Source: Mariniblastus fucicola (GTDB taxonomy: Bacteria; Planctomycetota; Planctomycetia; Pirellulales; Pirellulaceae). Taken from it: a DNA stretch of 64,000 nucleotides. The notes beneath the pieces were generated by a model, which was given only the letters and a program-made list of their open reading frames with translations, was not told the origin of the DNA and made no database searches. The translations under genes and the position numbers were made by a program. Shown piece by piece: positions 31,435 through 39,375 of this stretch. The number at the start of each line of letters is the position of its first letter. The stretch's first letter is position 1. The stretch is taken from positions 186,001 through 250,000 of the forward strand of contig NZ_CP042912.1 of the NCBI RefSeq assembly GCF_008087665.1, written 5' to 3'.

Positions 31435-32265
31435 CTATGCCATCACGTTGACCAGCGTTCCAATCGGCTCGATCGTGATACTGACTTCGTCACCTGACTG
31501 CAAACAAAAATCATCTGCAGGAACGATCCCGGTTCCGGTCATCAGAAAACAACCCTGGGGGTGGTCGTTGTTGGAAAACAGATAGCCGACCAACTCTTCG
31601 AGCGAGCGTTTCATTTGCGACAGCGTTGTGCTGTCAGAAACAATCTCTTTGCCGTCACGTTTGATGCTCAGGGCGATGCCCGTTTCCGGATCCAGTGGCT
31701 GATCAGAAATAAAAATGCCCGGTCCGATCGCGGCGCAATTCCTGAACGATTTGGCTTGCGGCAAGTACAGCGGATTCTCGCCTTCGATGTCGCGACAGCT
31801 CAGGTCATTGCCAACGGTGTAGCCAATGATTTTTCCGCCAGCAGAAACTGCGAGCGTGAGTTCTGGTTCGGGAACGATCCACTTTGAATCATCGCGCAGA
31901 TGCATTGAACCACCGTGACCAACAGTGCGGATCGCCGTTGCCTTGAAGAAGATCTCAGGCCGATCGGCATCGTACACGCGGTCGTAAAAGTCTCCTCCGC
32001 CAGCATCCTTGGATTCGTCCATTCGCGCAGTTTTGCTGCGAAAGTACGTCACGCCCGAAGCCCAAATCTCCTGATCCACAAGCGGGGCAAGAAGGTCGAG
32101 TTGTTCTTTGTCTAACGCCGCCTCAGGTTCGGAGCTTTCGATCAGGCCACGCAAAGATGCAGAAAGATTGTCGTCAAGAAACAGCTCGTTCCACGACTTG
32201 TCGATGCGATACAGGTTTCCATTCGCTTCGACGATCGGGGATTCTTCGGTTCGATAAAGATGCAT
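31435..32265 (-). CDS. FAH-superfamily sugar-acid dehydratase, KdaD/XylX-like
   Basis: 276 residues from the ATG at 32265 (MHLYRTEES); an in-frame TTG at 32328 would add 21 residues that look like spacer. Diagnostic blocks: EIWASGVTYFRSK, DFYDRVYDADRPEIFFKAT, VPEPELTLAV, GYTVGNDLSCRDIEGENPLYLPQAK. This pattern is that of 2-keto-3-deoxy-pentonate dehydratases in the fumarylacetoacetate-hydrolase fold, with a metal bound by acidic residues. The reaction would give 2-oxoglutarate semialdehyde, the substrate of the enzyme at 2.4 kb. Other FAH activities (acylpyruvate hydrolysis, decarboxylation) are possible. Confidence 0.78.
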   Translation of the reverse strand: MHLYRTEESPIVEANGNLYRIDKSWNELFLDDNLSASLRGLIESSEPEAALDKEQLDLLAPLVDQEIWASGVTYFRSKTARMDESKDAGGGDFYDRVYDADRPEIFFKATAIRTVGHGGSMHLRDDSKWIVPEPELTLAVSAGGKIIGYTVGNDLSCRDIEGENPLYLPQAKSFRNCAAIGPGIFISDQPLDPETGIALSIKRDGKEIVSDSTTLSQMKRSLEELVGYLFSNNDHPQGCFLMTGTGIVPADDFCLQSGDEVSITIEPIGTLVNVMA

Positions 32266-32366
32266 TGGATTTGAAATGTGGTCGCGATACAGGTCAGTTC
32301 GTGGCCCGGTATCATACACCAAATCCAACGCGATTATTTATTGCTGCTGAAGTGAGTCTGGCTCAT

Positions 32367-33944
32367 TCAGACGTTTTCGATCGACTCAATTTCTTCTTTG
32401 ACGGCTGTGATTCTGCGGACCCACGATGAGTGACCGGTGTCTCTGAACTTGGTCGCTTCGGCCTGAGCCTGTTCCCGGCTGTTGTATACACCAAACGCGA
32501 CGACATGCCATTCGCGATTTGAACTCCACTTCCGATAGATCGCATAGTCGCCGTTTTGGCTGCGTTCATTAACGAAATCCTGGGCCTCTTCGTAGGTCGC
32601 TGCGAACATCAATTGCAGCGTGTAGCAGTTGTCGTCCTGCTCGCGCAGCCATTTTGCATCTTTGGTGTCCGAGACAGTCGCGTAGTAATCGAAGACTTCA
32701 TCTTCCAGTTTGGCTTCTACTTTTGCTGCGACGTTTCCTTTTGGTAATTCCGTCGTTCCGGTCTCTTTCAGTTTTTTCAGTTTGTCCAGCGGGCGTAACT
32801 CACGAGTAAGATCGTTGCGTGTGTTTGAGCTCTCTGGTTCGTCATCGACCAGTTCTTCAATTGAACTTGGATGTCCATATTGGAATCCCTGAACCAGTTC
32901 GAATCCAAGTTGCTGCAACGTTTCGTGTTCGGCTTCAGTTTCCACGTACTCGGCCATCGGAGTGATGCCCAGTTCGGTAACCATTTTGACCATCGCAGCA
33001 ACAAGTCGCTGTCGTTGCTTGTCAGCTCGGTCGATTCCCTGGATCAAGGCACAGTCGAACTTGATGACGTCCGGATCCATTTTGCTGAGTTCCGCCAGTC
33101 GAATCTGACCAGCTCCAAAATCGTGGAGTACCAGTTGCACGTCGAGGTCTTTGACGACTTTGAACATCTCGGCGTAAGTTTCAGGCGTGTAGAGCACGTG
33201 CTCTGAAAGCTCCAGCATGATCGGCCGCGACGGGAATTTGTTGCGGATCTCGCGGAGTGACTCCTGAATTTCAACACAGTCCATTTCCGCCGGGTGTGTA
33301 TTGACGAACAACATCATCTCAGCCGGGAGAACTGATTCCGCGGCTTCGATTCCACGCAAACGCAACGCGCGGCTGAGCTCGGATTCTTTTTCCAGATCGG
33401 TCGCGATTGCGAACATCTGGTCAGGCGTCTTCAGTCCAAACAGCCGACTGCGGCCCAGAACTTCGTAGCCAATCCGCTGTTTTGAATTGCCAGAGATGTT
33501 GTAGATCGGCTGGAAGAAAGGAACGACGCCGTTCTTCAGCAGACGTTCGAATCGCTCTTCGGTGGTTTCTGGAATCGCAAGCTCCGCAGGGTTGCCGACG
33601 ATCGTCTGTTCCGGCGCGCTGTCTTTACCGATGCAAGCCACGGTAAATGTTGACTGACCAAACTGAACGGTATCTCCATCCTTCAGCGTTGTTCTGGCAC
33701 GAATTTTTGATCCGTTGACGAACGTTCCGTTGGTGCTGTTGAGGTCTTCGATTAACAACTGATTGCCTTCCTGAAGAAGCTCCGCATGCAATCCAGAAAC
33801 ATTGCGACAGTTCAGGCAAAGATCAAATCCTTCGCGGCGACCAATCCGAAACGGAGGTGTGATCGTGATGCGTGGTGGTATGCCCGCTTCAGGTTCTTTG
33901 GCGATGAGATACCAGGTCGATTCGGTGATTAGAAATGTTTGCAT
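32367..33944 (-). CDS. FHA-EAL-SPOR three-domain protein
   Basis: 525 residues from the ATG at 33944. Residues about 20-105 are an FHA phosphopeptide-binding domain (FRIGRREGF, NVSGLHAELL, DLNSTNGTFVNG). Residues 130-365 are an EAL domain: YEVLGR (E161), FVNTHP (N215), LELSE (E245), LHDFGAG, VIKFD (K295), AEYVET. In LHDFG the first metal Asp of the usual DDFG is His (H274), so c-di-GMP hydrolysis is uncertain and it may be a sensor. Residues about 438-512 look like a SPOR domain (YTLQLMFAATYEEAQDFV, WHVVAFGVYNSREQAQ), normally a peptidoglycan binder. No signal peptide or membrane helix is seen, which is odd for SPOR. Confidence 0.8.
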   Translation of the reverse strand: MQTFLITESTWYLIAKEPEAGIPPRITITPPFRIGRREGFDLCLNCRNVSGLHAELLQEGNQLLIEDLNSTNGTFVNGSKIRARTTLKDGDTVQFGQSTFTVACIGKDSAPEQTIVGNPAELAIPETTEERFERLLKNGVVPFFQPIYNISGNSKQRIGYEVLGRSRLFGLKTPDQMFAIATDLEKESELSRALRLRGIEAAESVLPAEMMLFVNTHPAEMDCVEIQESLREIRNKFPSRPIMLELSEHVLYTPETYAEMFKVVKDLDVQLVLHDFGAGQIRLAELSKMDPDVIKFDCALIQGIDRADKQRQRLVAAMVKMVTELGITPMAEYVETEAEHETLQQLGFELVQGFQYGHPSSIEELVDDEPESSNTRNDLTRELRPLDKLKKLKETGTTELPKGNVAAKVEAKLEDEVFDYYATVSDTKDAKWLREQDDNCYTLQLMFAATYEEAQDFVNERSQNGDYAIYRKWSSNREWHVVAFGVYNSREQAQAEATKFRDTGHSSWVRRITAVKEEIESIENV

Positions 33945-34150
33945 TTGACCGGACTTGTTACATGAGTTCTCGAATTCAATTGCGCGAAACTGAGGCCCGC
34001 GCAGCGAAGCATGGAGAAATCTAGGTCTCGCCAAATGCGAAGTCGGAAGCAAATCGTCGCAAACCGTCAGCTGTCCAGACGTCGATTCGTGGTCGTAGGG
34101 GCGGTGTCGGTCGTAATGAGTTTCTGTGGAGGACGCTCCCTCAGAAAGCC

Positions 34151-35692
34151 CTACAATCCGATCAACGGAATTAAGTACCACAGCCCAAGTGCCAGTAAAA
34201 ATCCGACAACCGATACAACGGTCGAGATAACGGTCCAGGTCTGAAACGTTTGCTTCTCTGTCATCAGCATGTAGCGGCTGACCATCCAGAATCCACTGTC
34301 GTTGACGTGCGACACGGCTGACGCTCCTGCTGCAATCGCGACGACGACCAGTGCCAGTTGAGGTTGCGAAAGTCCTTCCGCCATGCCAGACATCAATCCA
34401 CCAGCGGTCACCATCGCAACCGTGGCCGATCCTTGAGCGACTCGAACGAAAACCGCGAACAGATAGGCCAGCACGAGGACGTGAATGCCCCAGTTCTCAC
34501 AGGCAATACTTAGCGCTTCGCTAACTCCGCTGGCGCCCATAATGCCTTTGAAGACTCCTCCGGCCCCCGTGATCAAAATGATGATCCCCGCCGGACCGAG
34601 CGATTTGGTCGTCACGTCCATCAATACGGACTTGTCATAGCCGCGGCCATAGCCGAGGTAAATCAGCGCCCCAAGCGTCGCCAACAGCAGCGCGATAATC
34701 GGATGTCCAAGAAACAAAAGCGTCTTGGTGATCGTGTTCGACTCTGAGATTTTGGTTTTGACGGCGCTCTCGTAAGCCGACTTTCTGGCCTTGGCGTTTG
34801 TTTGCTGTTCCGGTTCGAGTGACTCCACGATCGCCGCGCGTTCGATGTCCTTGGCAACATTCTCTTTGACGATCGTGCCGACCAGAATCAACAGGATTGG
34901 CAATCCGATCAGCACGAGAATCGACGTCAGGCTTGGCAAGCTTGCATCGTTCTCTGTCGCGGCGACTTCCGCATCGGCAATTTCTTCCGGCGGAGCAATG
35001 TAAAGTTTTTCGGCCATTCGTTTGGGAACCAGAATGCCACCGATGATTGCTGTGGGAAATCCTACGATGCATCCAAACAGAATCACCCAGCCCAGCCCCA
35101 CGCCCATCTCGTAGGCCACCCAAACAGGTCCCGGCGTCGGCGGCACGAATGCGTGAGTCACCATTAAACCTGCCAGCAACGGTAGCCCAAACGCCAGAAC
35201 GGACTTACCGGTCTTTCTGGACAGCGCGTAAAGAATCGGAGCAATGATGACCAGTGCCACGTCCAGGAAAACCGGAATCGAAATAATGAAACCGGTGACA
35301 ACCATCGCCCACGACGCTCGCTTCTCTCCGAAAATTCGCAACAAAGATTTCGCCAGGCTCTGAGCTCCTCCGGAATGTTCAAGCAACGACCCGAAGATGG
35401 CTCCCAGCCCAATAATCGTGGCAATAAAGCCCAGGCTCGAACCCATGCCGGACTGAATCTGGCCGCCAATTGTGGCTAGCTCCAGCGTCCCCGCTCCATT
35501 GGTCAGTTCTTTCGATGACCCAATGGCCACGAACAGGCTGGCAAGGATCAACGCCAGAAAAGCCTGCATTCGGAGCTTGAGAATCAGAAACAGCAGCACG
35601 AAAACAGACAGCACCAACAGCGTCAGCAAATATGTGAGCGAAAGACTCTGGCTGGAATCCTGAAGGGCAACCAGAAACGTGGACAGTGGCAT
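34151..35692 (-). CDS. GntP-family gluconate/sugar-acid permease
   Basis: 513 residues from the ATG at 35692 (MPLSTFLVAL); the longer frame upstream is spacer. About 12 hydrophobic segments. Family blocks: HSGGAQSLAKSLL, GFIISIPVFLDVALVIIAPI, THAFVPPTPGPV, GAGGVFKGI, GSATVAMVTAGG, VNDSGFW. A central cytoplasmic loop of about 60 charged residues (about 265-345) is longer than usual. It likely imports gluconate or a related sugar acid with protons. A gluconokinase is at 1.1 kb and a sugar-acid dehydratase at 37.2 kb. It is transcribed alone. Confidence 0.9.
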   Translation of the reverse strand: MPLSTFLVALQDSSQSLSLTYLLTLLVLSVFVLLFLILKLRMQAFLALILASLFVAIGSSKELTNGAGTLELATIGGQIQSGMGSSLGFIATIIGLGAIFGSLLEHSGGAQSLAKSLLRIFGEKRASWAMVVTGFIISIPVFLDVALVIIAPILYALSRKTGKSVLAFGLPLLAGLMVTHAFVPPTPGPVWVAYEMGVGLGWVILFGCIVGFPTAIIGGILVPKRMAEKLYIAPPEEIADAEVAATENDASLPSLTSILVLIGLPILLILVGTIVKENVAKDIERAAIVESLEPEQQTNAKARKSAYESAVKTKISESNTITKTLLFLGHPIIALLLATLGALIYLGYGRGYDKSVLMDVTTKSLGPAGIIILITGAGGVFKGIMGASGVSEALSIACENWGIHVLVLAYLFAVFVRVAQGSATVAMVTAGGLMSGMAEGLSQPQLALVVVAIAAGASAVSHVNDSGFWMVSRYMLMTEKQTFQTWTVISTVVSVVGFLLALGLWYLIPLIGL

Positions 35693-36105
35693 AGCGTTGG
35701 ACTCCCGGAGCGATAGCGTTCCACACCATGTTACGTCGAATGAGTGCCCTTCGACAGCCTGCACCGGTTGAAAAACTGTCAATGCGGGTCGGGCATTGTT
35801 TCAGCCAACAGAAAGCCACGGTCGTCGAATCTGGCGGCGGAACACAACGTAAAAAGTCAGCCATCGCGCCAGCGACATCGAAATCATGCCGGCATGGTCA
35901 GGCTGGAAACAGTCTGATTTCACAACGATCAGACTCGGTCGATCACCCAGCCAAATTTTTGGCAAGCATGAAATTCTTCCTTCGAAGATTTGCAGTGAGA
36001 ACAGAAAGTCACCGTCGGAATCGAGTGAACTGGCACGCCGTGTGCACGACTATCCTCTGACGCAACTTTCAGCGTCGATGACCAAACCGATAACTGGAGC
36101 AAATC
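35693..36105. other. Spacer between gntP-type permease and csbD
   Basis: 413 bases between divergent genes. No credible protein frame: the open plus-strand frame 35728-36060 has no protein-like pattern. It holds a sigma-54 type promoter candidate (36031-36046) and a ribosome site GGAG (36096-36099) for csbD. Nothing else recognised. Confidence 0.5.
36031..36046 (+). promoter_or_regulatory. Sigma-54 type promoter candidate for csbD
   Basis: TGGCACG, four bases, then GTGCA. This matches the -24/-12 consensus TGGCACG-N4-TTGCW with one mismatch and exact GG-GC spacing. Transcription would start near 36057, giving a leader of about 50 bases before the ATG at 36106. Single sites arise by chance, so it is a candidate. 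Confidence 0.5.
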
Positions 36106-36309
36106 ATGAACTGGGACCAGATCAAAGGCAAATGGAAACAGGCGCGTGGGCAAGTCAAACAGCAGTGGGGCAAACTCACCGAAGACGAACTGGATGTTAT
36201 CGACGGAAAACGGGACGAACTCGTTGGCAAAGTTCAGGAACGTTACGGCATCGCCCGCGAAGAAGCAGAACAGCAGGTCTCTTCGTTTGAAGAATCCTGT
36301 AACTGCTAA
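36106..36309 (+). CDS. CsbD-family stress protein
   Basis: 67 residues, the normal size. Pattern MNWDQIKGKWKQARGQVKQQWGKLTEDELDVIDGKRDELVGKVQ, then a final AEQQVSSFE, is that of CsbD (general stress, abundant in stationary phase, molecular role unknown). A ribosome site GGAG lies 6 bases before the ATG and a sigma-54 type site lies upstream. The stop codon lies inside a 13-base tandem repeat. An exported PRC-barrel protein follows on the same strand. Confidence 0.9.
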   Translation: MNWDQIKGKWKQARGQVKQQWGKLTEDELDVIDGKRDELVGKVQERYGIAREEAEQQVSSFEESCNC

Positions 36310-36352
36310 ATGCAATTGCTAAACGCAATTGCCAAGCGCAACTGCTGAACGA
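36301..36352. repeat. 13-bp tandem repeat across the csbD stop codon
   Basis: Four units (36301-36313, 36314-36326, 36327-36339, 36340-36352) share the pattern AATTGCTAAACGC with a few changes. The first unit contains the last codons and the TAA stop (36307-36309) of csbD. Confidence 0.85.
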
Positions 36353-36405
36353 AAGCGAGAGCTTTCAAAATTCACACACAATCAAAAATCGAATTGGGAA
36401 ACAAA

Positions 36406-37035
36406 ATGACTATTACTACAAAACTCGTTGCATCGCTGGCTATCTGCGCGCTTACTTTCACGTCCGTTGGACTCGCGCAGGAAACAGAAGGTTTGCAAAA
36501 CCAGAAAAACCAGACGGGAGACCTTCAACTGGACAAGGACTCGACGCGGAATGCAAACCGCGCCGGAAACCTTGACCCAAAAACGGTTGGTTCGCACATT
36601 CGCGCCAGCCAACTTATGGGACGCAATATCGAAAACAATCAGGGTGAAGACCTTGGCGAAGTTCACGACATTGTGCTCGATGCGCGCACCGGGAAAATCG
36701 GTTACGTCTGCGTGACCTACGGTGGTTTGCTCGGGATCGGCAACGATCTTCATGCCGTGCCGTTTGAAGCTTTCAAGTTCAGCGCCGATCCTGACGATCG
36801 GGACGAAACGATTCTTGTGCTCAATGTGACGCAGGAGCAAATGGAAGGCGCCAAAGGTTTTACCGAAAGCACTTGGCCAAACTTCGCGGACAAACGTTTC
36901 ACGGATTCGCTTGGCAAACGTTATGGGACGCAAAAAACTCACACACGTATGAAGCTCGACAAGAAATCGAAGTACGGTGACCGCGAGCGTCAAAACAAAG
37001 ACAAGCGGCAGGATCGCGACAACAACGATCGCTAG
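36406..37035 (+). CDS. Exported PRC-barrel domain protein
   Basis: 209 residues from the ATG at 36406. A signal peptide (TKLVASLAICALTFTSVGLAQ) ends near residue 25. A polar linker leads to a PRC-barrel-like domain at about 65-145: SQLMGRNIENNQGEDLGEVHDIVLDARTGKIGYVCV, then LLGIGNDLHAVPFEAF. PRC barrels occur in RimM, photosynthetic reaction centre H subunits and many small stress proteins, and are mostly cytosolic. The C-terminus is very basic and charged (KSKYGDRERQNKDKRQDR). It lies 96 bases after csbD; both may belong to a stress response. A hairpin terminator follows. Confidence 0.82.
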   Translation: MTITTKLVASLAICALTFTSVGLAQETEGLQNQKNQTGDLQLDKDSTRNANRAGNLDPKTVGSHIRASQLMGRNIENNQGEDLGEVHDIVLDARTGKIGYVCVTYGGLLGIGNDLHAVPFEAFKFSADPDDRDETILVLNVTQEQMEGAKGFTESTWPNFADKRFTDSLGKRYGTQKTHTRMKLDKKSKYGDRERQNKDKRQDRDNNDR

Positions 37036-37059
37036 TCCGTCACAGCTGAACTGAATACG

Positions 37060-37093
37060 AAAGCGGTGCTTTGCCAAAAAAGCACCGCTTTTT
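37060..37093 (+). terminator. Rho-independent type terminator
   Basis: A 13-base stem (AAAGCGGTGCTTT at 37060-37072 with its complement at 37079-37091), a loop of 6 bases and a run of T. It lies 24 bases after the PRC-barrel stop. Confidence 0.8.
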
Positions 37094-37202
37094 CTATGCG
37101 CGGGGCCAATCAAAGAATTCGGTTCATCGGTTCACCCGCACGGCATTTGGGCTGTCGTTTGCGGTTATCATTTTGTAATTCCGACTCTCAGAATAGTTGA
37201 CC

Positions 37203-39155
37203 ATGAACCTGTTCGAAAACGACAAACCAGAAATCTACGAAGTTCAAACGACCGCTGATGGCCCGATCGGCGAGCTTCCTCTGACCGATGAGATTCTGCG
37301 GCACCGTCCCAGCGGCGATCTGTTCGGGTGGACTCAGGATGCAGCGATGGGATGGCAACCGGCTCAGCTCAATCGCGACGAGTATCTGATCCTTTCCACG
37401 ATGGGTGGGCTTCGCGCCGAAGACGGTTCGCCGATCGCGCTTGGTTACCACACCGGTCACTGGGAGTTGGGGCTGTTGGTCAAAGCCGCCGCCAATCACA
37501 TTCGCGACAAAAGCGGGTTGCCGTTCGCGGGCTATGTCAGTGATCCATGCGATGGGCGATCCCAGGGCACCAGCGGCATGTTCGATTCGCTGGCCTGGCG
37601 GAACGATGCCGCGATTGTGTTTCGCCGGCTAATTCGTTCTCTACCGACACGCAAAGGAGTCGTTGGGATCGCGACCTGTGATAAAGGCCATCCCGCGATG
37701 ATGATGGCGTTGGCTGCGATGAAAGATCTGCCAGTCGTGCTGGTTCCCGGCGGCGTCACGCTGCCTCCAACGCGTGGTGAAGACGCCGGAAAGATTCAAA
37801 CCATCGGCGCGCGTTATTCCCACGGACTGATTTCACTTCAGGAAGCCGCCGAACTCGGATGTCGAGCTTGCGCGACGCCAGGCGGTGGCTGTCAATTTTT
37901 CGGCACCGCAGCGACATCACAAGTCGTCGGCGAAGCCCTCGGTCTGTCGGTGCCGCACTCGGCGCTGGCGCCGTCCGGACAGGAGATCTGGATCGATGCC
38001 GCGCGGCGCAGTGTCGAAGCTCTGATGCTGCAAAAGAAACTGGGACTCAACGCGGGAGACATTGTCACCGACAAATCCATTCGCAACGCCATGGTCGTTC
38101 ACGCTGCATGCGGAGGCAGCACGAATTTGCTGCTGCACATTCCAGCGATCGCCCACGCCGCGAAACTGGCTCGCCCAACCGTTGAAGACTGGACCGATGT
38201 CAATCGCCAGACGCCGCGGTTGGTTAGCGTGCTGCCAAACGGACCGATGGATCATCCGACGGTTCGCTTTTTCCTTGCCGGTGGCGTTCCCGAAGTCTGT
38301 CTGCACCTCCGCGACCTTGGGCTAATTGATGGCACTGCGATGACCGCGATCGGCAAGCCATTGGACGAGGTGCTGGATCAGTGGAAGACATCCGATCGGC
38401 GGACCAGACTACGAGATCGATTGCTCGAAGCCGACGGTGTCGATCCGGACACCGTGATTTTCTCGCCACAGAATGCTCGGGACCGCGGGCTGACCGGGAC
38501 GCTTGTTTTCCCCAGTGGAAATCTGGCTCCCGACGGTTCCGTCGTCAAAGCGACAACCATCGATCCATCGTTGCTGGACGAGAATCGAGTGTTCAAGTTC
38601 CGTGGCGCAGCACGCGTCTTTGCTTCCGAAAGTTCTGCCATCGCTGCCATCAAAGGTCAGTCCGAATCGCCCGTCAAACCAGGCGAGGTCATCGTGTTGG
38701 CTGGTTGCGGACCGATAGGAACGGGGATGGAGGAAACCTATCAGCTGACTTCGGCGCTCAAGCATTTGCCTTGGGGCAAGCAATGTCCTTTGTTGACCGA
38801 CGCCAGATTTTCAGGCGTTTCGACCGGTGCTTGCATCGGGCACATTGGCCCTGAAGCTCTCAGTGGTGGTCCGATCGGCAAAGTCATCGACGGCGACATT
38901 CTTGAAATCGAAGTCGACCTGCCGAACGTCAAAGGCAAAATCAACCTGATCGGTTCCAACGGCGCGGTTCACGATGCGGCCTGGGGAGAGCAAGCACTTT
39001 TGAGTCGTCGCATGAACGCCGAACTGGCTCCGGTCGACAACCTCCCCGACGACACCCGGCTGTGGTCCATCTTGCAAGGACTCAGCGGCGGAACGTGGGG
39101 AGGCTGCGTTTACGATCACGAATCGCTCAGCAAACTGCTTGCATCGAAGCTGTAA
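37203..39155 (+). CDS. YjhG/YagF-type D-xylonate dehydratase
   Basis: 650 residues from the ATG at 37203; a TTG 6 bases upstream is less likely. It belongs to the IlvD/Edd superfamily. Iron-sulphur cysteines can be placed at C116 ([10 protein letters not shown]), C159 ([10 protein letters not shown]) and C230 ([10 protein letters not shown]). Other blocks: [64 protein letters not shown]. The YjhG/YagF subgroup dehydrates D-xylonate (and similar acids) to the 2-keto-3-deoxy acid in the cytosol. With the FAH-type enzyme (31.4 kb) and the semialdehyde dehydrogenase (2.4 kb) it would form a Weimberg-type route. Confidence 0.9.
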   Translation: MNLFENDKPEIYEVQTTADGPIGELPLTDEILRHRPSGDLFGWTQDAAMGWQPAQLNRDEYLILSTMGGLRAEDGSPIALGYHTGHWELGLLVKAAANHIRDKSGLPFAGYVSDPCDGRSQGTSGMFDSLAWRNDAAIVFRRLIRSLPTRKGVVGIATCDKGHPAMMMALAAMKDLPVVLVPGGVTLPPTRGEDAGKIQTIGARYSHGLISLQEAAELGCRACATPGGGCQFFGTAATSQVVGEALGLSVPHSALAPSGQEIWIDAARRSVEALMLQKKLGLNAGDIVTDKSIRNAMVVHAACGGSTNLLLHIPAIAHAAKLARPTVEDWTDVNRQTPRLVSVLPNGPMDHPTVRFFLAGGVPEVCLHLRDLGLIDGTAMTAIGKPLDEVLDQWKTSDRRTRLRDRLLEADGVDPDTVIFSPQNARDRGLTGTLVFPSGNLAPDGSVVKATTIDPSLLDENRVFKFRGAARVFASESSAIAAIKGQSESPVKPGEVIVLAGCGPIGTGMEETYQLTSALKHLPWGKQCPLLTDARFSGVSTGACIGHIGPEALSGGPIGKVIDGDILEIEVDLPNVKGKINLIGSNGAVHDAAWGEQALLSRRMNAELAPVDNLPDDTRLWSILQGLSGGTWGGCVYDHESLSKLLASKL

Positions 39156-39375
39156 TCGTCTCGCGAAATGAACTGAAGGCTCAAGTAGGGTTGGCCGAAT
39201 CGAACTGTTGCACCTGCTAGCGAATTTGCATTAATTCCTCTGAATTTGAGGGTTGAGTGCAACTTTTAGGGCTCAAAACTCGAATCAATAAACTGGCTGT
39301 CTGTTCGTAGGTGCGCTTTGTTTCACCTTCGGCTGAGATGCTGAACAGATTTGATTTGTTGCCGAGCCAAATTTC

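Noticed and set aside
35728-36060. 110-codon plus-strand frame before csbD
   Set aside because: Composition is random, it covers the sigma-54 site, and it has no ribosome site.
37060-37093. Hairpin as a riboswitch for the dehydratase gene
   Set aside because: A simple stem with a T run right after a stop codon is a terminator; no aptamer-like structure is visible.
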